A stretch of DNA of 64,000 nt from Zhihengliuella salsuginis (GCF_014651715.1 NZ_BMXK01000004.1:124001-188000), one strand, 5' to 3'; shown: positions 44,593 through 54,203, counted from the first letter of the stretch. Made by a program: numbers and translations. The notes: generated by a model from the sequence alone, not told the origin.

Positions 44593-45654
44593 TCAGCTCG
44601 CCCGCGGAGCGCCCGTGCTCCCCCGGACCACCAGCGACGGCGTGAGCACGTGCGGCGCGCCCGGCGCATCGGCCCCGTCCAGCAGTGCTGCGAGCGCCGT
44701 CCGGCCGACCTCCGCGAAGGGCTGGCGCACGGTCGTCAGGGCCGGGATGAAGAACGCGGAGCTCTGGAGGTCGTCGAACCCCACCACCGACACATCGTCG
44801 GGAACGCTGAGGCCCGCCTCCCAGAAGGCCCGCAGCAGCCCGATCGCCAGATAGTCGTTCGCCGCGAACACGGCGGTGGCCTCCCCCGCGGACACCTGCC
44901 GGGCGAGGCGCGTGCCGACCTCGAACCCGCTGGCCGCGAACCAGTCCCCCGCGGCGGCCTCGACGGCGTCGCAGCCGGCCGCGGCCATCGACTCCCTCCA
45001 GCCCCGCAGGCGCTCGGCAGCGTCGAACCAGCCGACCGGCCCGGAGACGTGGACGATCCGCCGGTGTCCCAGCCCCAGCAGGTGGTCGGTCGCCTGGCGG
45101 GCGCCGGACCGCTGGTCGACGAAGACGTACTGCACGGGATCCGCGGCGGGGACGTCCGGGCGCGCCGCCACCACCACCATGGGCAGGCTCAGGGCCGCGT
45201 CGTCGATGGCCTCCGTCACGAGCTCGAGCGGGGCGACCACCACCACGCCGTCGACCCCCTGGTCGACCAGGTGGTTCAGGGCCACCAGCGCCGAGTCGGC
45301 GTCGTACCTCTCGAGCGATGTCACGGAGACGAAGTAGCCGCGGGCGCGGGCGGCGGCCTCCACCGCGAGGACCGTGGACTGCGGGCCGAAGAACTCGCTG
45401 CCGACGGTGAGGATGCCGATGGTGCTCGTCCGCGCCGTGACGAGGGCGCGGGCGGCGCGGTTCCGCCGGTAGCCGAGCTGGTCGATCGCCTCGAGCACGC
45501 GTTCGCGGGTCCCCTCGCGCACGTTGGGAAGGCCGTTGAGCACCCGGGAGACCGTCTGGTGGGACACCCCGGCGACGCCGGCGACGTCGGCCATCGACGG
45601 CGGTCGCGGTGGCGTGCTGGCTGGCTCTTGCTGCTCTGGCTTCACGGTGGTCAT
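44593..45654 (-). CDS. LacI-family transcriptional regulator of arabinose genes
   Basis: 353 residues. The N-terminal helix-turn-helix and hinge read SMADVAGVAGVSHQTVSRVL, NGLPNVREGTRERVLEAIDQ and LGYRRNRAARALVTARTSTI. The rest is a periplasmic-binding-like ligand domain: GILTVGSEFFGPQSTVLAVE, HRRIVHVSGPVGWFDAAERL and VFAANDYLAIGLLRAFWEAG with the conserved N-D pair, then ADVSVVGFDD-like VSVVGFDDLQSSAFFIPALT. It stands upstream of araB in the same direction and probably represses both the ara operon and the chvE transporter; the inducer would be arabinose or a derivative (inference). Confidence 0.93.
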   Translation of the reverse strand: MTTVKPEQQEPASTPPRPPSMADVAGVAGVSHQTVSRVLNGLPNVREGTRERVLEAIDQLGYRRNRAARALVTARTSTIGILTVGSEFFGPQSTVLAVEAAARARGYFVSVTSLERYDADSALVALNHLVDQGVDGVVVVAPLELVTEAIDDAALSLPMVVVAARPDVPAADPVQYVFVDQRSGARQATDHLLGLGHRRIVHVSGPVGWFDAAERLRGWRESMAAAGCDAVEAAAGDWFAASGFEVGTRLARQVSAGEATAVFAANDYLAIGLLRAFWEAGLSVPDDVSVVGFDDLQSSAFFIPALTTVRQPFAEVGRTALAALLDGADAPGAPHVLTPSLVVRGSTGAPRAS

Positions 45655-45700
45655 TATTCCAAACGGCTCACGGGACTCGATGATCCCCCAGCAAAGCAGA

Positions 45701-45749
45701 GAACGACGCCGGCGCGCCGCCTTTCACAGGCGACGCGCCGACGTCGTTC
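45701..45749 (-). terminator. Terminator hairpin after groEL
   Basis: 16-base arms (GAACGACGCCGGCGCG / CGCGCCGACGTCGTTC) pair with one G-U, with an inner CGCCT/AGGCG stem. The minus-strand downstream sequence is TCTGCTTTGC, partly U-rich. It is located between the groEL stop and the LacI gene. Confidence 0.7.
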
Positions 45750-45790
45750 ACGGGCCCTCCGCCGGCCGCGGCCGGAGGCGGGGGCGGGGA

Positions 45791-47437
<1,647 letters not shown>

Positions 47438-47454
47438 CTACACGCGTAAAAGAC

Positions 47455-47751
47455 CTACTTTTCGACGACAGCCAGGACGTCGCGGGCCGACAGCACGAGG
47501 TACTCGGCGCCGCCGACCTTCACCTCGGTTCCGCCGTACTTGGAGTAGATGACGACGTCGCCTTCGTTGACGTCGACCGGGACGCGGTGGCCCTTGTCGT
47601 CGAAGCGGCCCGGGCCCACGGCCACGACCTTGCCCTCCTGGGGCTTCTCCTTGGCGGTGTCCGGGATGACCAGTCCGGAAGCGGTGGTCTGCTCAGCTTC
47701 GAGCTGCTGAACAACGATACGATCCTCGAGAGGCTTGATGGAGACCGGCAT
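47455..47751 (-). CDS. groES: Co-chaperonin GroES (Hsp10)
   Basis: 98 residues. [20 protein letters not shown] at the N-terminus, the mobile loop [20 protein letters not shown] and [20 protein letters not shown] are all present, then [20 protein letters not shown] at the end. The start at 47751 has AAAGGAGAG upstream; the frame extends 20 codons further without support. Forms the lid of the GroEL chamber. It is transcribed from a promoter flanked by two CIRCE-like repeats. Confidence 0.98.
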   Translation of the reverse strand: MPVSIKPLEDRIVVQQLEAEQTTASGLVIPDTAKEKPQEGKVVAVGPGRFDDKGHRVPVDVNEGDVVIYSKYGGTEVKVGGAEYLVLSARDVLAVVEK

Positions 47752-47847
47752 GCGGATCTCTCCTTTGCGTGAGTTACCAATGGTTACTGGGGCCAGAAGG
47801 GGTGTAACCAACCGTCGTCGCGGTGCCAGTTGGCAGTTCCTCAGGCT

Positions 47848-47874
47848 TTAGCACCCGACGGCGTCGAGTGCTAA
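47848..47874. promoter_or_regulatory. CIRCE element (HrcA operator) of groES-groEL
   Basis: On the plus strand TTAGCACCC, nine bases, GAGTGCTAA; one base off the consensus TTAGCACTC-N9-GAGTGCTAA. It begins just downstream of the -10, covering the transcription start. HrcA is expected to repress here until heat stress. Confidence 0.92.
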
Positions 47875-47878
47875 CCAC

Positions 47879-47907
47879 ACTTTATGGAACCGCTGGCACT
47901 CATGCAA
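47879..47907 (-). promoter_or_regulatory. groES-groEL promoter
   Basis: On the minus strand, -35 TTGCAT (47902-47907), 17-bp spacer, -10 TAAAGT (47879-47884). It sits between and overlaps the two CIRCE-like repeats. It implies a leader of about 120 nt before groES. Confidence 0.7.
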
Positions 47908-47919
47908 GCAGACTGCTAA
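47893..47919. promoter_or_regulatory. Second, degenerate CIRCE-like element
   Basis: CTGGCACTC, nine bases, GACTGCTAA keeps the 9-9-9 layout with three mismatches to the CIRCE consensus. Its spacer contains the -35 hexamer. It overlaps the last codons of the convergently placed upstream gene at 47916. Confidence 0.6.
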
Positions 47920-49259
47920 TTTCGGTCGGCGGGTCGCGCGATCGTGGCGGCCCCGAGCTCCTGCATCAGCACGTCCCAGACCTGAACCGACGGGACGGGC
48001 GACATCTCCGTGCCGCCGTCGTCGAGTGCGCCGACGGCATACTGCCCGGCAGCTCCTGCGTTCAGCCAGCTGCGCTCGAATCCCGTCCCCTCGATCGACA
48101 TGTTCCAGGCGAACCAGGGCTGTTCGATCAGCCGGCGGGAGGCGGCATCCGCGTCCCCTGGCGGCTGCAGCGTCCCGTCGCAGCCGAGCAGGAAGTCTCC
48201 GGCGGCGAGCCGCGTGACGTTCCCGGCGACGCTCCACGCCGGTCCGACGCCGGCCCACGCGGCGATCAGGGCGGGAAGTGCTTCGATGCCGACGACGTCG
48301 AACCGCGCGCTGCCCTCGGGAACCCGCTCCCCCGGCCCCGTCCCGTGGACGAGTTCCGACGCCGCAGCTCCAGCGAGGACCAGTGCGCGGCCCGCCCCGG
48401 CGTAGACGCGCAGCGACGTCCCGACGCCTTCGTGCCTGCCGTCGACCGCGACCGTGAAGTCGGGTTCGCGCAGGGCGCCGAACATGAACTCGAGGCTCTT
48501 TCCGAAACGGCCGTCCTGCTCCATCAGCTCGGCCTCGACGAGGCGGTCCACCATCGGCTGGTGGCTCAGCAGATCGAACCGGCCGAGCCGGTGGCGCTTG
48601 TGCTGCTGGAGCAGGAACTCGACCGTGGCCGCATCCAGCAGGGGCCCCTCCGATGAGAAGGCCTGCACCGCGGGCAGTTTCGACAGGTCCTCGACCGGGT
48701 GGCCGGCCAGTTCCGTCAGCCAGGGGTCGTGCCGCGGTTCCCGGATCCCGGAGGCGGGGTCGGCATCTGCGGGGCCGGGGGCGTGCGCCGGCCCCGTCCG
48801 ATCCCAGGACAGCGACCCGGCGACGAACGCGTTGCCCTCGAGGACCTCGTACGCCATCCAGATGGGAGCCGTCGTCGTCAGCTCGAGCGCGTGCCCGCCA
48901 CGGACGAGGAGGAAGCGCTCGACCACGAGGCTGAACCCGCCGCCGTCGTAGGTGTAGCGTTGCCGGCGCCCTTCGGTGCCGTCGATCTCGACCTCGTCGT
49001 GCGAGACGAAGTAGCAGTTGTTGAACACGGCCCGCGTGGTCGCCAGCGAGTAGGCGGCCAGCGCGGCCGCAGAGCTCGAGTACACGCTCTCGCGGATCAC
49101 CACGTTGGGACGGAAGCCGAGCCCGTCCAGGGCCGGGTGCGCGAAGGCCGCCGTCGCCTGCGGGGCCGCGACGGCCTCCCAGGCCTCGGGGAGGTTCAGG
49201 TGCACGGTCCCCACGTCCCGCCGGATCCACCCTGGCGGCAGGTCACTGCTGGTCATCAT
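47916..49259 (-). CDS. Conserved hypothetical in WXG100-like operon (LpqN/DUF1795-like N-terminus)
   Basis: 447 residues, no signal peptide. Residues about 5-140 (PPGWIRRDVGTVHLNLPEAW, VVIRESVYSSSAAALAAYSL, ALELTTTAPIWMAYEVLEGN) resemble the LpqN/DcrB-like alpha-beta domain found in actinobacterial secretion-related proteins. The C-terminal 250 residues (FLLQQHKRHRLGRFDLLSHQ, GRALVLAGAAASELVHGTGP) loosely recall EspG-like type VII chaperones, which is a guess. The start overlaps the membrane-protein gene by 17 bp, preceded by GAAAGGA. It is last in the cassette, so it might be a chaperone or immunity-type partner. Confidence 0.6.
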   Translation of the reverse strand: MMTSSDLPPGWIRRDVGTVHLNLPEAWEAVAAPQATAAFAHPALDGLGFRPNVVIRESVYSSSAAALAAYSLATTRAVFNNCYFVSHDEVEIDGTEGRRQRYTYDGGGFSLVVERFLLVRGGHALELTTTAPIWMAYEVLEGNAFVAGSLSWDRTGPAHAPGPADADPASGIREPRHDPWLTELAGHPVEDLSKLPAVQAFSSEGPLLDAATVEFLLQQHKRHRLGRFDLLSHQPMVDRLVEAELMEQDGRFGKSLEFMFGALREPDFTVAVDGRHEGVGTSLRVYAGAGRALVLAGAAASELVHGTGPGERVPEGSARFDVVGIEALPALIAAWAGVGPAWSVAGNVTRLAAGDFLLGCDGTLQPPGDADAASRRLIEQPWFAWNMSIEGTGFERSWLNAGAAGQYAVGALDDGGTEMSPVPSVQVWDVLMQELGAATIARPADRN

Positions 49260-49740
49260 CGTCCTTTCGCCGGGTGTGCACCCGGGCCGATCCCGGGACA
49301 CCGAGGCGTCCGTGCAGGCGTCCTCCGGGCCGCAGGTCCCGGCTCAGGGGGTCGTCGCCGCGGCGGATCTCCTCGACCATGTCCTCGACCCACCGCGGGA
49401 GCAGGAAGCGCGGCAGCCAGAACATCCCGACGATGCCCGTCACGAGGCACAGCACGAAGACCGCGAAGAGCACCAGGACGGCCAGACCGAGCAGGAGGTT
49501 CCCGGCGGTCGCGGCGTCGAGTATCGAGTTCAGCACGAGGATCGTCGCGATGGCGATGCCGAGGTACAGGCCGGCCAGCCCGGGCCAACCGGGGAAGAAG
49601 GATTTCAGCGCCAGCCACGCCACATACTTCTGGCGGTACGCCATCACGCCGGAGACGATGAGCACCGCGCTCATCGTTCCAAGGATCGCCATCGGCAACC
49701 AGTCACTCAATCGTCGGCCCCTTTCGAAGGCTGCTGCCAT
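49243..49740 (-). CDS. Small membrane protein in WXG100-like operon
   Basis: 165 residues with three likely membrane helices: about 16-34 (PMAILGTMSAVLIVSGVMAY), 52-71 (GLAGLYLGIAIATILVLNSI) and 80-104 (GNLLLGLAVLVLFAVFVLCL). The C-terminal 45 residues are charged and cytoplasmic-looking (RGDDPLSRDLRPGGRLHGRL, ending in Asp/Gln). No known family recognised. It starts 6 bp after the end of the large effector-like gene and overlaps the next gene, so it is co-transcribed. A membrane anchor or immunity role is speculation. Confidence 0.65.
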   Translation of the reverse strand: MAAAFERGRRLSDWLPMAILGTMSAVLIVSGVMAYRQKYVAWLALKSFFPGWPGLAGLYLGIAIATILVLNSILDAATAGNLLLGLAVLVLFAVFVLCLVTGIVGMFWLPRFLLPRWVEDMVEEIRRGDDPLSRDLRPGGRLHGRLGVPGSARVHTRRKDDDDQQ

Positions 49741-49746
49741 TCTCCA

Positions 49747-51096
49747 TCAGAAGATGGAGTTCCAGGCGTCCGAGACGGCGCCACCGACATCCTCGGCGAT
49801 GTCCCCCACGCCGTCCGCGATGTCCGTCACCGTATCCGCCGCCCAATCCTTCGCCCCCGTGGCATCGAGGACGTAGGAGATGCCGATGCCGACAGCGAAG
49901 CCGACGACGGTTCCCACCGGGCCGCCGATCGCCGTGCCGATCGCGGCTCCGGTCATACCGGCGGCGATATCGAGCCCGACCTTCGTCGTGCCCTTGAGAG
50001 TGGCCTCGTAGAGGGCCCGGTTGTGGATCTGCTCCTCAGTCCAGTCCGGGTGGTCCTTGAGCAGCTCCTCCTTGGCGTCCGAGTACTCGTCGGCGTAGGT
50101 CATCCCCGCGGTCACCAGGGTCATGACCGGGCCGGCCCCCTTGGCGAACTTCGTCCACCCCTTGGCGTCCATGAAGTCGTCGACCGTGTTCATCAGCTTC
50201 TGGTCGGGGCGCCACCAGGCGGGGCGGCTGCCGGGCGTCATCGGCGCCCAGCGGTCCGGGTAGCGGTCGATCAGATCGCGGTAGGTCTGCGACTGCTTGT
50301 ACAGGAATTCGTTGACCTCGGGACGCAGGTTGAGCAGCTGCCGCTGGGTCCACGTCATGGCCGTGATGGTCTCCGTGGTCAGCGTCCTGACCTGCGCCTG
50401 GACGAGGGTCACGGTTGAAATGTAGCGCCCGTTCGGCGTGACGATCGTGCGTGTGGGGATCTGGATGGCGGTGAGTTTCCACTGCTGGAACGTCGTCCTG
50501 ACGACGGTCACGCGGGTGAATTCGACGTCCTTGAACTGCGTCAGGGTCAGCCCTGCTCCCAGCAGGCCGGCCGTGATGCCGACTTCCTTCGAGGTGATCG
50601 CCTCAACGAATCCGGGCGACGTGACGTCCACCGAGTTGATGTCCTTGGCGCACTTGTCCGCTGCGGCGATCAAGTCCTGGCCGAGGGCGTCGATCTTCCC
50701 CTGGATCTCGCTCTGGGAGCCGTAGCCGGTACTCGGATTGCTCTTGTCCTCGTCTGTCGAGCTCTCGTTCGAGTTGAAATCGCCGATGCGGGAGTTCAGG
50801 CTCGTCCGCCGTTCCTCGAGGTCGACGATGGTGTCGCAGAACGTCGCCAGGTGCCCGTTGATCCGCTCGCTGGCCACGCTGACCGCCGCCCCGTGGGCCA
50901 GGGGAAGCGTCATCGCCTGGACGATCTGATCCCGCCCCTCTCCGGAGCGGTACTGGTCGGCGACGGGCGCCCACTCCGTCGCGCAGTCTCCGACGGCCTC
51001 ATGAACCTTGTTGCCTTTGGTCTTCAGAGTTCCGGCATCGGCGCGCAGAGTGTCTGGATTCGGCCAGTTCTTCAGGCATTCCGTATTCAGGCCCAT
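49747..51096 (-). CDS. WXG/LXG-like large secreted-effector candidate
   Basis: 449 residues. The N-terminal 150 residues are helical and lack a signal peptide (LNTECLKNWPNPDTLRADAG, VHEAVGDCATEWAPVADQYR, HLATFCDTIVDLEERRTSLN), similar in style to WXG100/LXG modules that direct proteins to type VII export. A middle region (about 190-330) is mixed. The C-terminus has a glycine-zipper membrane-like stretch, GMTGAAIGTAIGGPVGTVVG, and ends in a helix AEDVGGAVSDAWNSIF. No known toxin motif is visible. It starts 3 bp after the small WXG-like gene, as paired substrates do. Confidence 0.6.
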   Translation of the reverse strand: MGLNTECLKNWPNPDTLRADAGTLKTKGNKVHEAVGDCATEWAPVADQYRSGEGRDQIVQAMTLPLAHGAAVSVASERINGHLATFCDTIVDLEERRTSLNSRIGDFNSNESSTDEDKSNPSTGYGSQSEIQGKIDALGQDLIAAADKCAKDINSVDVTSPGFVEAITSKEVGITAGLLGAGLTLTQFKDVEFTRVTVVRTTFQQWKLTAIQIPTRTIVTPNGRYISTVTLVQAQVRTLTTETITAMTWTQRQLLNLRPEVNEFLYKQSQTYRDLIDRYPDRWAPMTPGSRPAWWRPDQKLMNTVDDFMDAKGWTKFAKGAGPVMTLVTAGMTYADEYSDAKEELLKDHPDWTEEQIHNRALYEATLKGTTKVGLDIAAGMTGAAIGTAIGGPVGTVVGFAVGIGISYVLDATGAKDWAADTVTDIADGVGDIAEDVGGAVSDAWNSIF

Positions 51097-51099
51097 GGT

Positions 51100-51450
51100 T
51101 CATACAGACTTTCCGTCATCGATTTCCAAGTCGGGTACAGCGTTCGCGGCCGAGGTGGCGTCGTCCATCATGGACTGGTCGCTGTTTCGGAAGGCCCGGG
51201 CCACGTCCCCCAGCGCGGTCGCTGCGTTGGAGACGCGTGTCTCCGCGGCCTCGGTCTGCAGCGCGAGCAGCCCGTTCCAGGCCTCCGTGAGCGCCGAAGC
51301 CACCTGCGGCATCTGGCAGGACTCGATGCAGTCGTCGACGGCCGTCGAGAGGGCGTCACGTTTCGTCGAAATGTGCTCGTGCTCCGTCTCGACCTTCGCC
51401 TTGATCGTCTCGAGAGCACCCGGCGAGATGTCATAGTCGCTCAACGCCAC
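51100..51450 (-). CDS. WXG100-like small protein
   Basis: 116 residues, all-helical. SDYDISPGALETIKAKVETE, HEHISTKRDALSTAVDDCIE and ALTEAWNGLLALQTEAAETR form two long helices joined by a turn holding W-N-G, the WXG motif; VSNAATALGDVARAFRNSDQ completes the hairpin. Size and layout fit ESAT-6/WXG100-family type VII substrates or partners. The frame is open far upstream (antisense of the methyltransferase); the GTG at 51450 with AGAGGA eight bases before it is the likely start. First gene of the four-gene operon; no type VII machinery gene is in the window. Confidence 0.7.
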   Translation of the reverse strand: MALSDYDISPGALETIKAKVETEHEHISTKRDALSTAVDDCIESCQMPQVASALTEAWNGLLALQTEAAETRVSNAATALGDVARAFRNSDQSMMDDATSAANAVPDLEIDDGKSV

Positions 51451-51515
51451 AGTTTCAGTCCTCTTCCGCTCCGTTGGCCGCTTCCGAAAGACTACAAACT
51501 CCGGGCGTCCCCCGC

Positions 51516-51535
51516 CATGGGGAGATCTCCCCATG
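51516..51535. repeat. Perfect 20-bp palindrome between WXG-like operon and methyltransferase
   Basis: CATGGGGAGATCTCCCCATG reads identically on both strands. It is 66 bp upstream of the WXG-like start and 22 bp upstream of the methyltransferase start, over the latter's -35 region. Best explained as an operator for a dimeric regulator; a cruciform or a transcript hairpin is also possible. Confidence 0.75.
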
Positions 51536-51543
51536 TCACCCGA

Positions 51544-51549
51544 TACGCT
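51544..51549 (+). promoter_or_regulatory. -10 element of leaderless methyltransferase promoter
   Basis: TACGCT seven bases before the ATG at 51557, with the 20-bp palindrome just upstream where the -35 should be. Confidence 0.45.
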
Positions 51550-51556
51550 GGAACGC

Positions 51557-52807
51557 ATGGCTTCCTCCCCCCAGCGCGCCGACGCGAACCAGACCGTCGA
51601 GAACCTCGCCCCCGTCCTCACCCCCGAGGGCTTCGGCTTGCTCGAGTCGCTGCCCGCCGACGCGGCCACCAGCGACGAGGCCGCCCTCGCGACCAACCTC
51701 GCCCTGCGCAAGGCGGGGCACGACGCCGAGGTGGTCACCGCCGTCGTGCACCAGGCGCGGCTGCGCGCCCTGGCGAGCGTGAAGTTCGGGCCGTTCGCCG
51801 AGCACATGCTGTTGACCCGCGCGGGCCTGGAGCAGGCGACGCGCGTGAACGTCGCGGCCCTGCACGCCCAGCGCTACGTGAAGGCGGGGCTGACCCGCGT
51901 CGCGGACCTCGGCTGCGGCCTGGGCGCCGACGCGATGGCGATGGCCGCGCTGGAGCTGGACGTCACCGCCGTCGAACTGGACGAGACCACCGCGGCGGCC
52001 GCCATGGTGAACCTCATGCCGTGGCCGAACGCGCGCCTCGTCCAGGGCGACGCCACCGAATTCGATCTGACCGGGTTCGACGCCGTGTGGCTCGACCCGG
52101 CCCGCCGCACCACAACCAGCTCGGGTACGTCGCGCGTGTTCGACCCGGAGTCGTTCAGCCCGCCGCTGTCCTTCGTGGAGCGCCTCGCCGACTCCGGCCT
52201 GCCCGTCGGCGTGAAGCTCGGCCCGGGCATCCCGCACGAGTCGATTCCCGCCGGCTGCGAGGCCCAGTGGGTCTCCGTGGAGGGCTCGGTCACCGAGGTG
52301 GCGCTGTGGTTCGGGCCGCTGGCCCGCGACGGCGTGAAGCGGGCGGCGCTGGTCCTGGCGGCCGGCGGCGCCGCCGAGCTCACCGGCGAGACGCACGACG
52401 ACGCCGCGGACGACGTCGAGGTCTCCGAGATGCGCGGCTACCTGTACGAACCGGACGGCGCGGTGATCCGTGCCGGCCTGGTGCGCGAGGCGATGTCGCG
52501 GGTCGGCGGCCACCTGCTGGACCCGCACATCGCCTACTTCACGTCCGATGCGGCGGAGCCGACCCCGTTCGCGCGCGCCTACAAGGTCCTGGACGTGATG
52601 CCGTACAACGTCAAGGGACTCAAGCGCTGGGTGAAGGAGAACGGGATCGGCGTCCTCGACATCAAGAAGCGCGGGCTCGACGTCACCCCGGAGGAGCTGC
52701 GGCGGACGCTGCTCGCCGGCGCCGGGAAGAAGGCCAAGGGCAAGGCGACACTGATCCTGACCCGGATCGGCGATTCGCGGATCGCGGTGAACGTCGAGCC
52801 GGTCTAG
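51557..52807 (+). CDS. SAM-dependent methyltransferase with THUMP-like C-terminal domain
   Basis: 416 residues from the ATG at 51557 (in-frame ATG at 51533 lies in the palindrome). The SAM-binding motif I is TRVADLGCGLGADAMAMAAL; motif II acidic loop is DVTAVELDETTAAAAMVNLM; FDAVWLDPARRTT contains the DP-A-R motif IV of the RlmI/Trm-like group. The C-terminal part YKVLDVMPYNVKGLKRWVKE and RGLDVTPEELRRTLLAGAGK fit the THUMP-like domain (PF18096) of actinobacterial proteins. It probably modifies RNA, but the target is unknown. Confidence 0.88.
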   Translation: MASSPQRADANQTVENLAPVLTPEGFGLLESLPADAATSDEAALATNLALRKAGHDAEVVTAVVHQARLRALASVKFGPFAEHMLLTRAGLEQATRVNVAALHAQRYVKAGLTRVADLGCGLGADAMAMAALELDVTAVELDETTAAAAMVNLMPWPNARLVQGDATEFDLTGFDAVWLDPARRTTTSSGTSRVFDPESFSPPLSFVERLADSGLPVGVKLGPGIPHESIPAGCEAQWVSVEGSVTEVALWFGPLARDGVKRAALVLAAGGAAELTGETHDDAADDVEVSEMRGYLYEPDGAVIRAGLVREAMSRVGGHLLDPHIAYFTSDAAEPTPFARAYKVLDVMPYNVKGLKRWVKENGIGVLDIKKRGLDVTPEELRRTLLAGAGKKAKGKATLILTRIGDSRIAVNVEPV

Positions 52808-52873
52808 GTCAGTACATCTAGGCGCCTGCACCCTCGAGTCGTCGCTCAGCGCGGATCCAGCCCCGCCGGTCGA

Positions 52874-53842
52874 TCAAGCGCGCCGCACCCTGCCGATGAT
52901 GACGCCGCGCTTGTCGTAGGCGGCGCGGAGCCGATCGAAGAACGCCTGCTCGCCACGGGGCGTGAAGAACGCTTTGTCGGTGCGGACCGAGATCCAGCCG
53001 ATCCGCTCCAAGTCGGCGTCGCGGAGAATGTCGCGGCCGAGCTGGGCCTCCTCGTTGTGCTGCTTGCCCTCGTACTGGACGGCGATGCGGTGGACCCGGT
53101 CGGCCAGGTCTGGTCGGATCCTGCGGCCCTCGACGAAGCCGAGGACCGGGTTGGCCTCCGACTCGGGGAATCCCTGCCGGATCAATCGCTGGCGGACGAT
53201 GCTTTCCGGCCGCGAATCCGCCCGTGCCCGGAGCAGTGGAAGCGCCTCCATCGCCAATCTCCTGCCACGGAACCCCGCGCGGCGTTGGAGTAGCCGTTCG
53301 AGCTCTTCCGTCGTGGCCAGCGGATTCGTGCCGACCACGTTCTCGGCCCGCGGAGGGCCGTCTGGGTCTTGGAGGAGCGCATCCCCTGCGACGACGAGGT
53401 CTTCAAGCCCCAATGCGGACCCGGCCAGCTGCGTCCAGGCCAACGCGGGCGAGGCGATCCGGAAGCCGTCGATCTCGCGGACGTCCGCCGGGGCGGCCGA
53501 TGACCAGTGCCCGATCACGTTCTTCTGCCGGGGCACGGTCCGGTCGGGTCCGGTTCTGCTCAGATGAATCGGGAAGCCGGGCTGTATCCGCGGGGGCAAC
53601 CAGATTCCCCATGCCAACGCCGCCGACGTATGGCTCAGGTAGGTATCCGGCGACGACCTGCTGAAAGCCGCATAGACGTCGACAGGCCGAATGACCGTGT
53701 CGCGACGGCGGTAGACCGACCGGCCGATGCGCTCGTACATCCGACCGCGCAGTTGGTCCGGTGTCATACCCGCGCGCACGGCATCGTCGAGGCGGAACAC
53801 GCTGCGAAGCATCAGCGGTTCCGGGGTCTTTCTGGGACTCAT
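52874..53842 (-). CDS. AbiEi-antitoxin-like / DUF559 endonuclease-fold protein
   Basis: 322 residues. The N-terminus (FRLDDAVRAGMTPDQLRGRM, IGRSVYRRRDTVI) resembles the winged helix of AbiEi-type antitoxins. The C-terminal 110 residues fit a PD-(D/E)xK fold: RRIRPDLADRVHRIAVQYEG then KQHNEEAQLGRDILRDADLE, RIGWISVRTDKAFF. The Asp in PDLAD and E-x-K in YEGKQH could form the active site. Such proteins are common singletons in actinobacteria with no proven role; defence is often suggested. No AbiEii-like toxin is adjacent. Confidence 0.72.
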   Translation of the reverse strand: MSPRKTPEPLMLRSVFRLDDAVRAGMTPDQLRGRMYERIGRSVYRRRDTVIRPVDVYAAFSRSSPDTYLSHTSAALAWGIWLPPRIQPGFPIHLSRTGPDRTVPRQKNVIGHWSSAAPADVREIDGFRIASPALAWTQLAGSALGLEDLVVAGDALLQDPDGPPRAENVVGTNPLATTEELERLLQRRAGFRGRRLAMEALPLLRARADSRPESIVRQRLIRQGFPESEANPVLGFVEGRRIRPDLADRVHRIAVQYEGKQHNEEAQLGRDILRDADLERIGWISVRTDKAFFTPRGEQAFFDRLRAAYDKRGVIIGRVRRA

Positions 53843-54203
53843 AGACTAAGCCTGCCCGATGCGCGCGACCGACTCCCGAGTTATCCACAGGGGTCAGGGA
53901 GGCCCTGCCACGCCGATACAGCCACCGTCTCGCGTCGCGTGCTGCAGGCCGACGTCGGTTTGGTCCCTGGAGGCTTTCGAGGCAGTCGGGAACCGGTGCA
54001 CTCTGCATCGATTCAGTGAATTCCGGGCTCAGTTTCATCGGCTCGGCGTTCTTCGGGGCGAAACCGCAATGTCGGCCCGCGCGTTGCCGAATCGACGGAG
54101 TCCGTCCCTGAGAGCGCCGAACCGACGATGCTCATCCCCGAAAATCACCGAATGGACGGTCCGCAGGCCCCAGCCGGCGAGCTGCACCATGGACCGGCCC
54201 CGC
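53843..54203. other. 361-bp intergenic region with a DnaA-box sequence
   Basis: No convincing gene on either strand. It contains TTATCCACA (53881-53889), identical to the DnaA-box consensus. The rest (53900-54200) shows no repeat or RNA structure that I recognise and is somewhat less GC-rich than the genes beside it. It may be decayed sequence. Confidence 0.6.
53881..53889 (+). promoter_or_regulatory. Isolated DnaA-box-like site TTATCCACA
   Basis: Exact match to the consensus 9-mer. A single box with no cluster, so not an origin. It could titrate DnaA or be incidental. Confidence 0.4.

Noticed and set aside
51451-51807. N-terminal extension of the WXG-like protein (235-codon frame)
   Set aside because: It is antisense to the methyltransferase start; the GTG at 51450 has a Shine-Dalgarno.
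53881-53889. Replication origin at the DnaA box
   Set aside because: Only one box, with no AT-rich unwinding region, no dnaA or dnaN and no box cluster.
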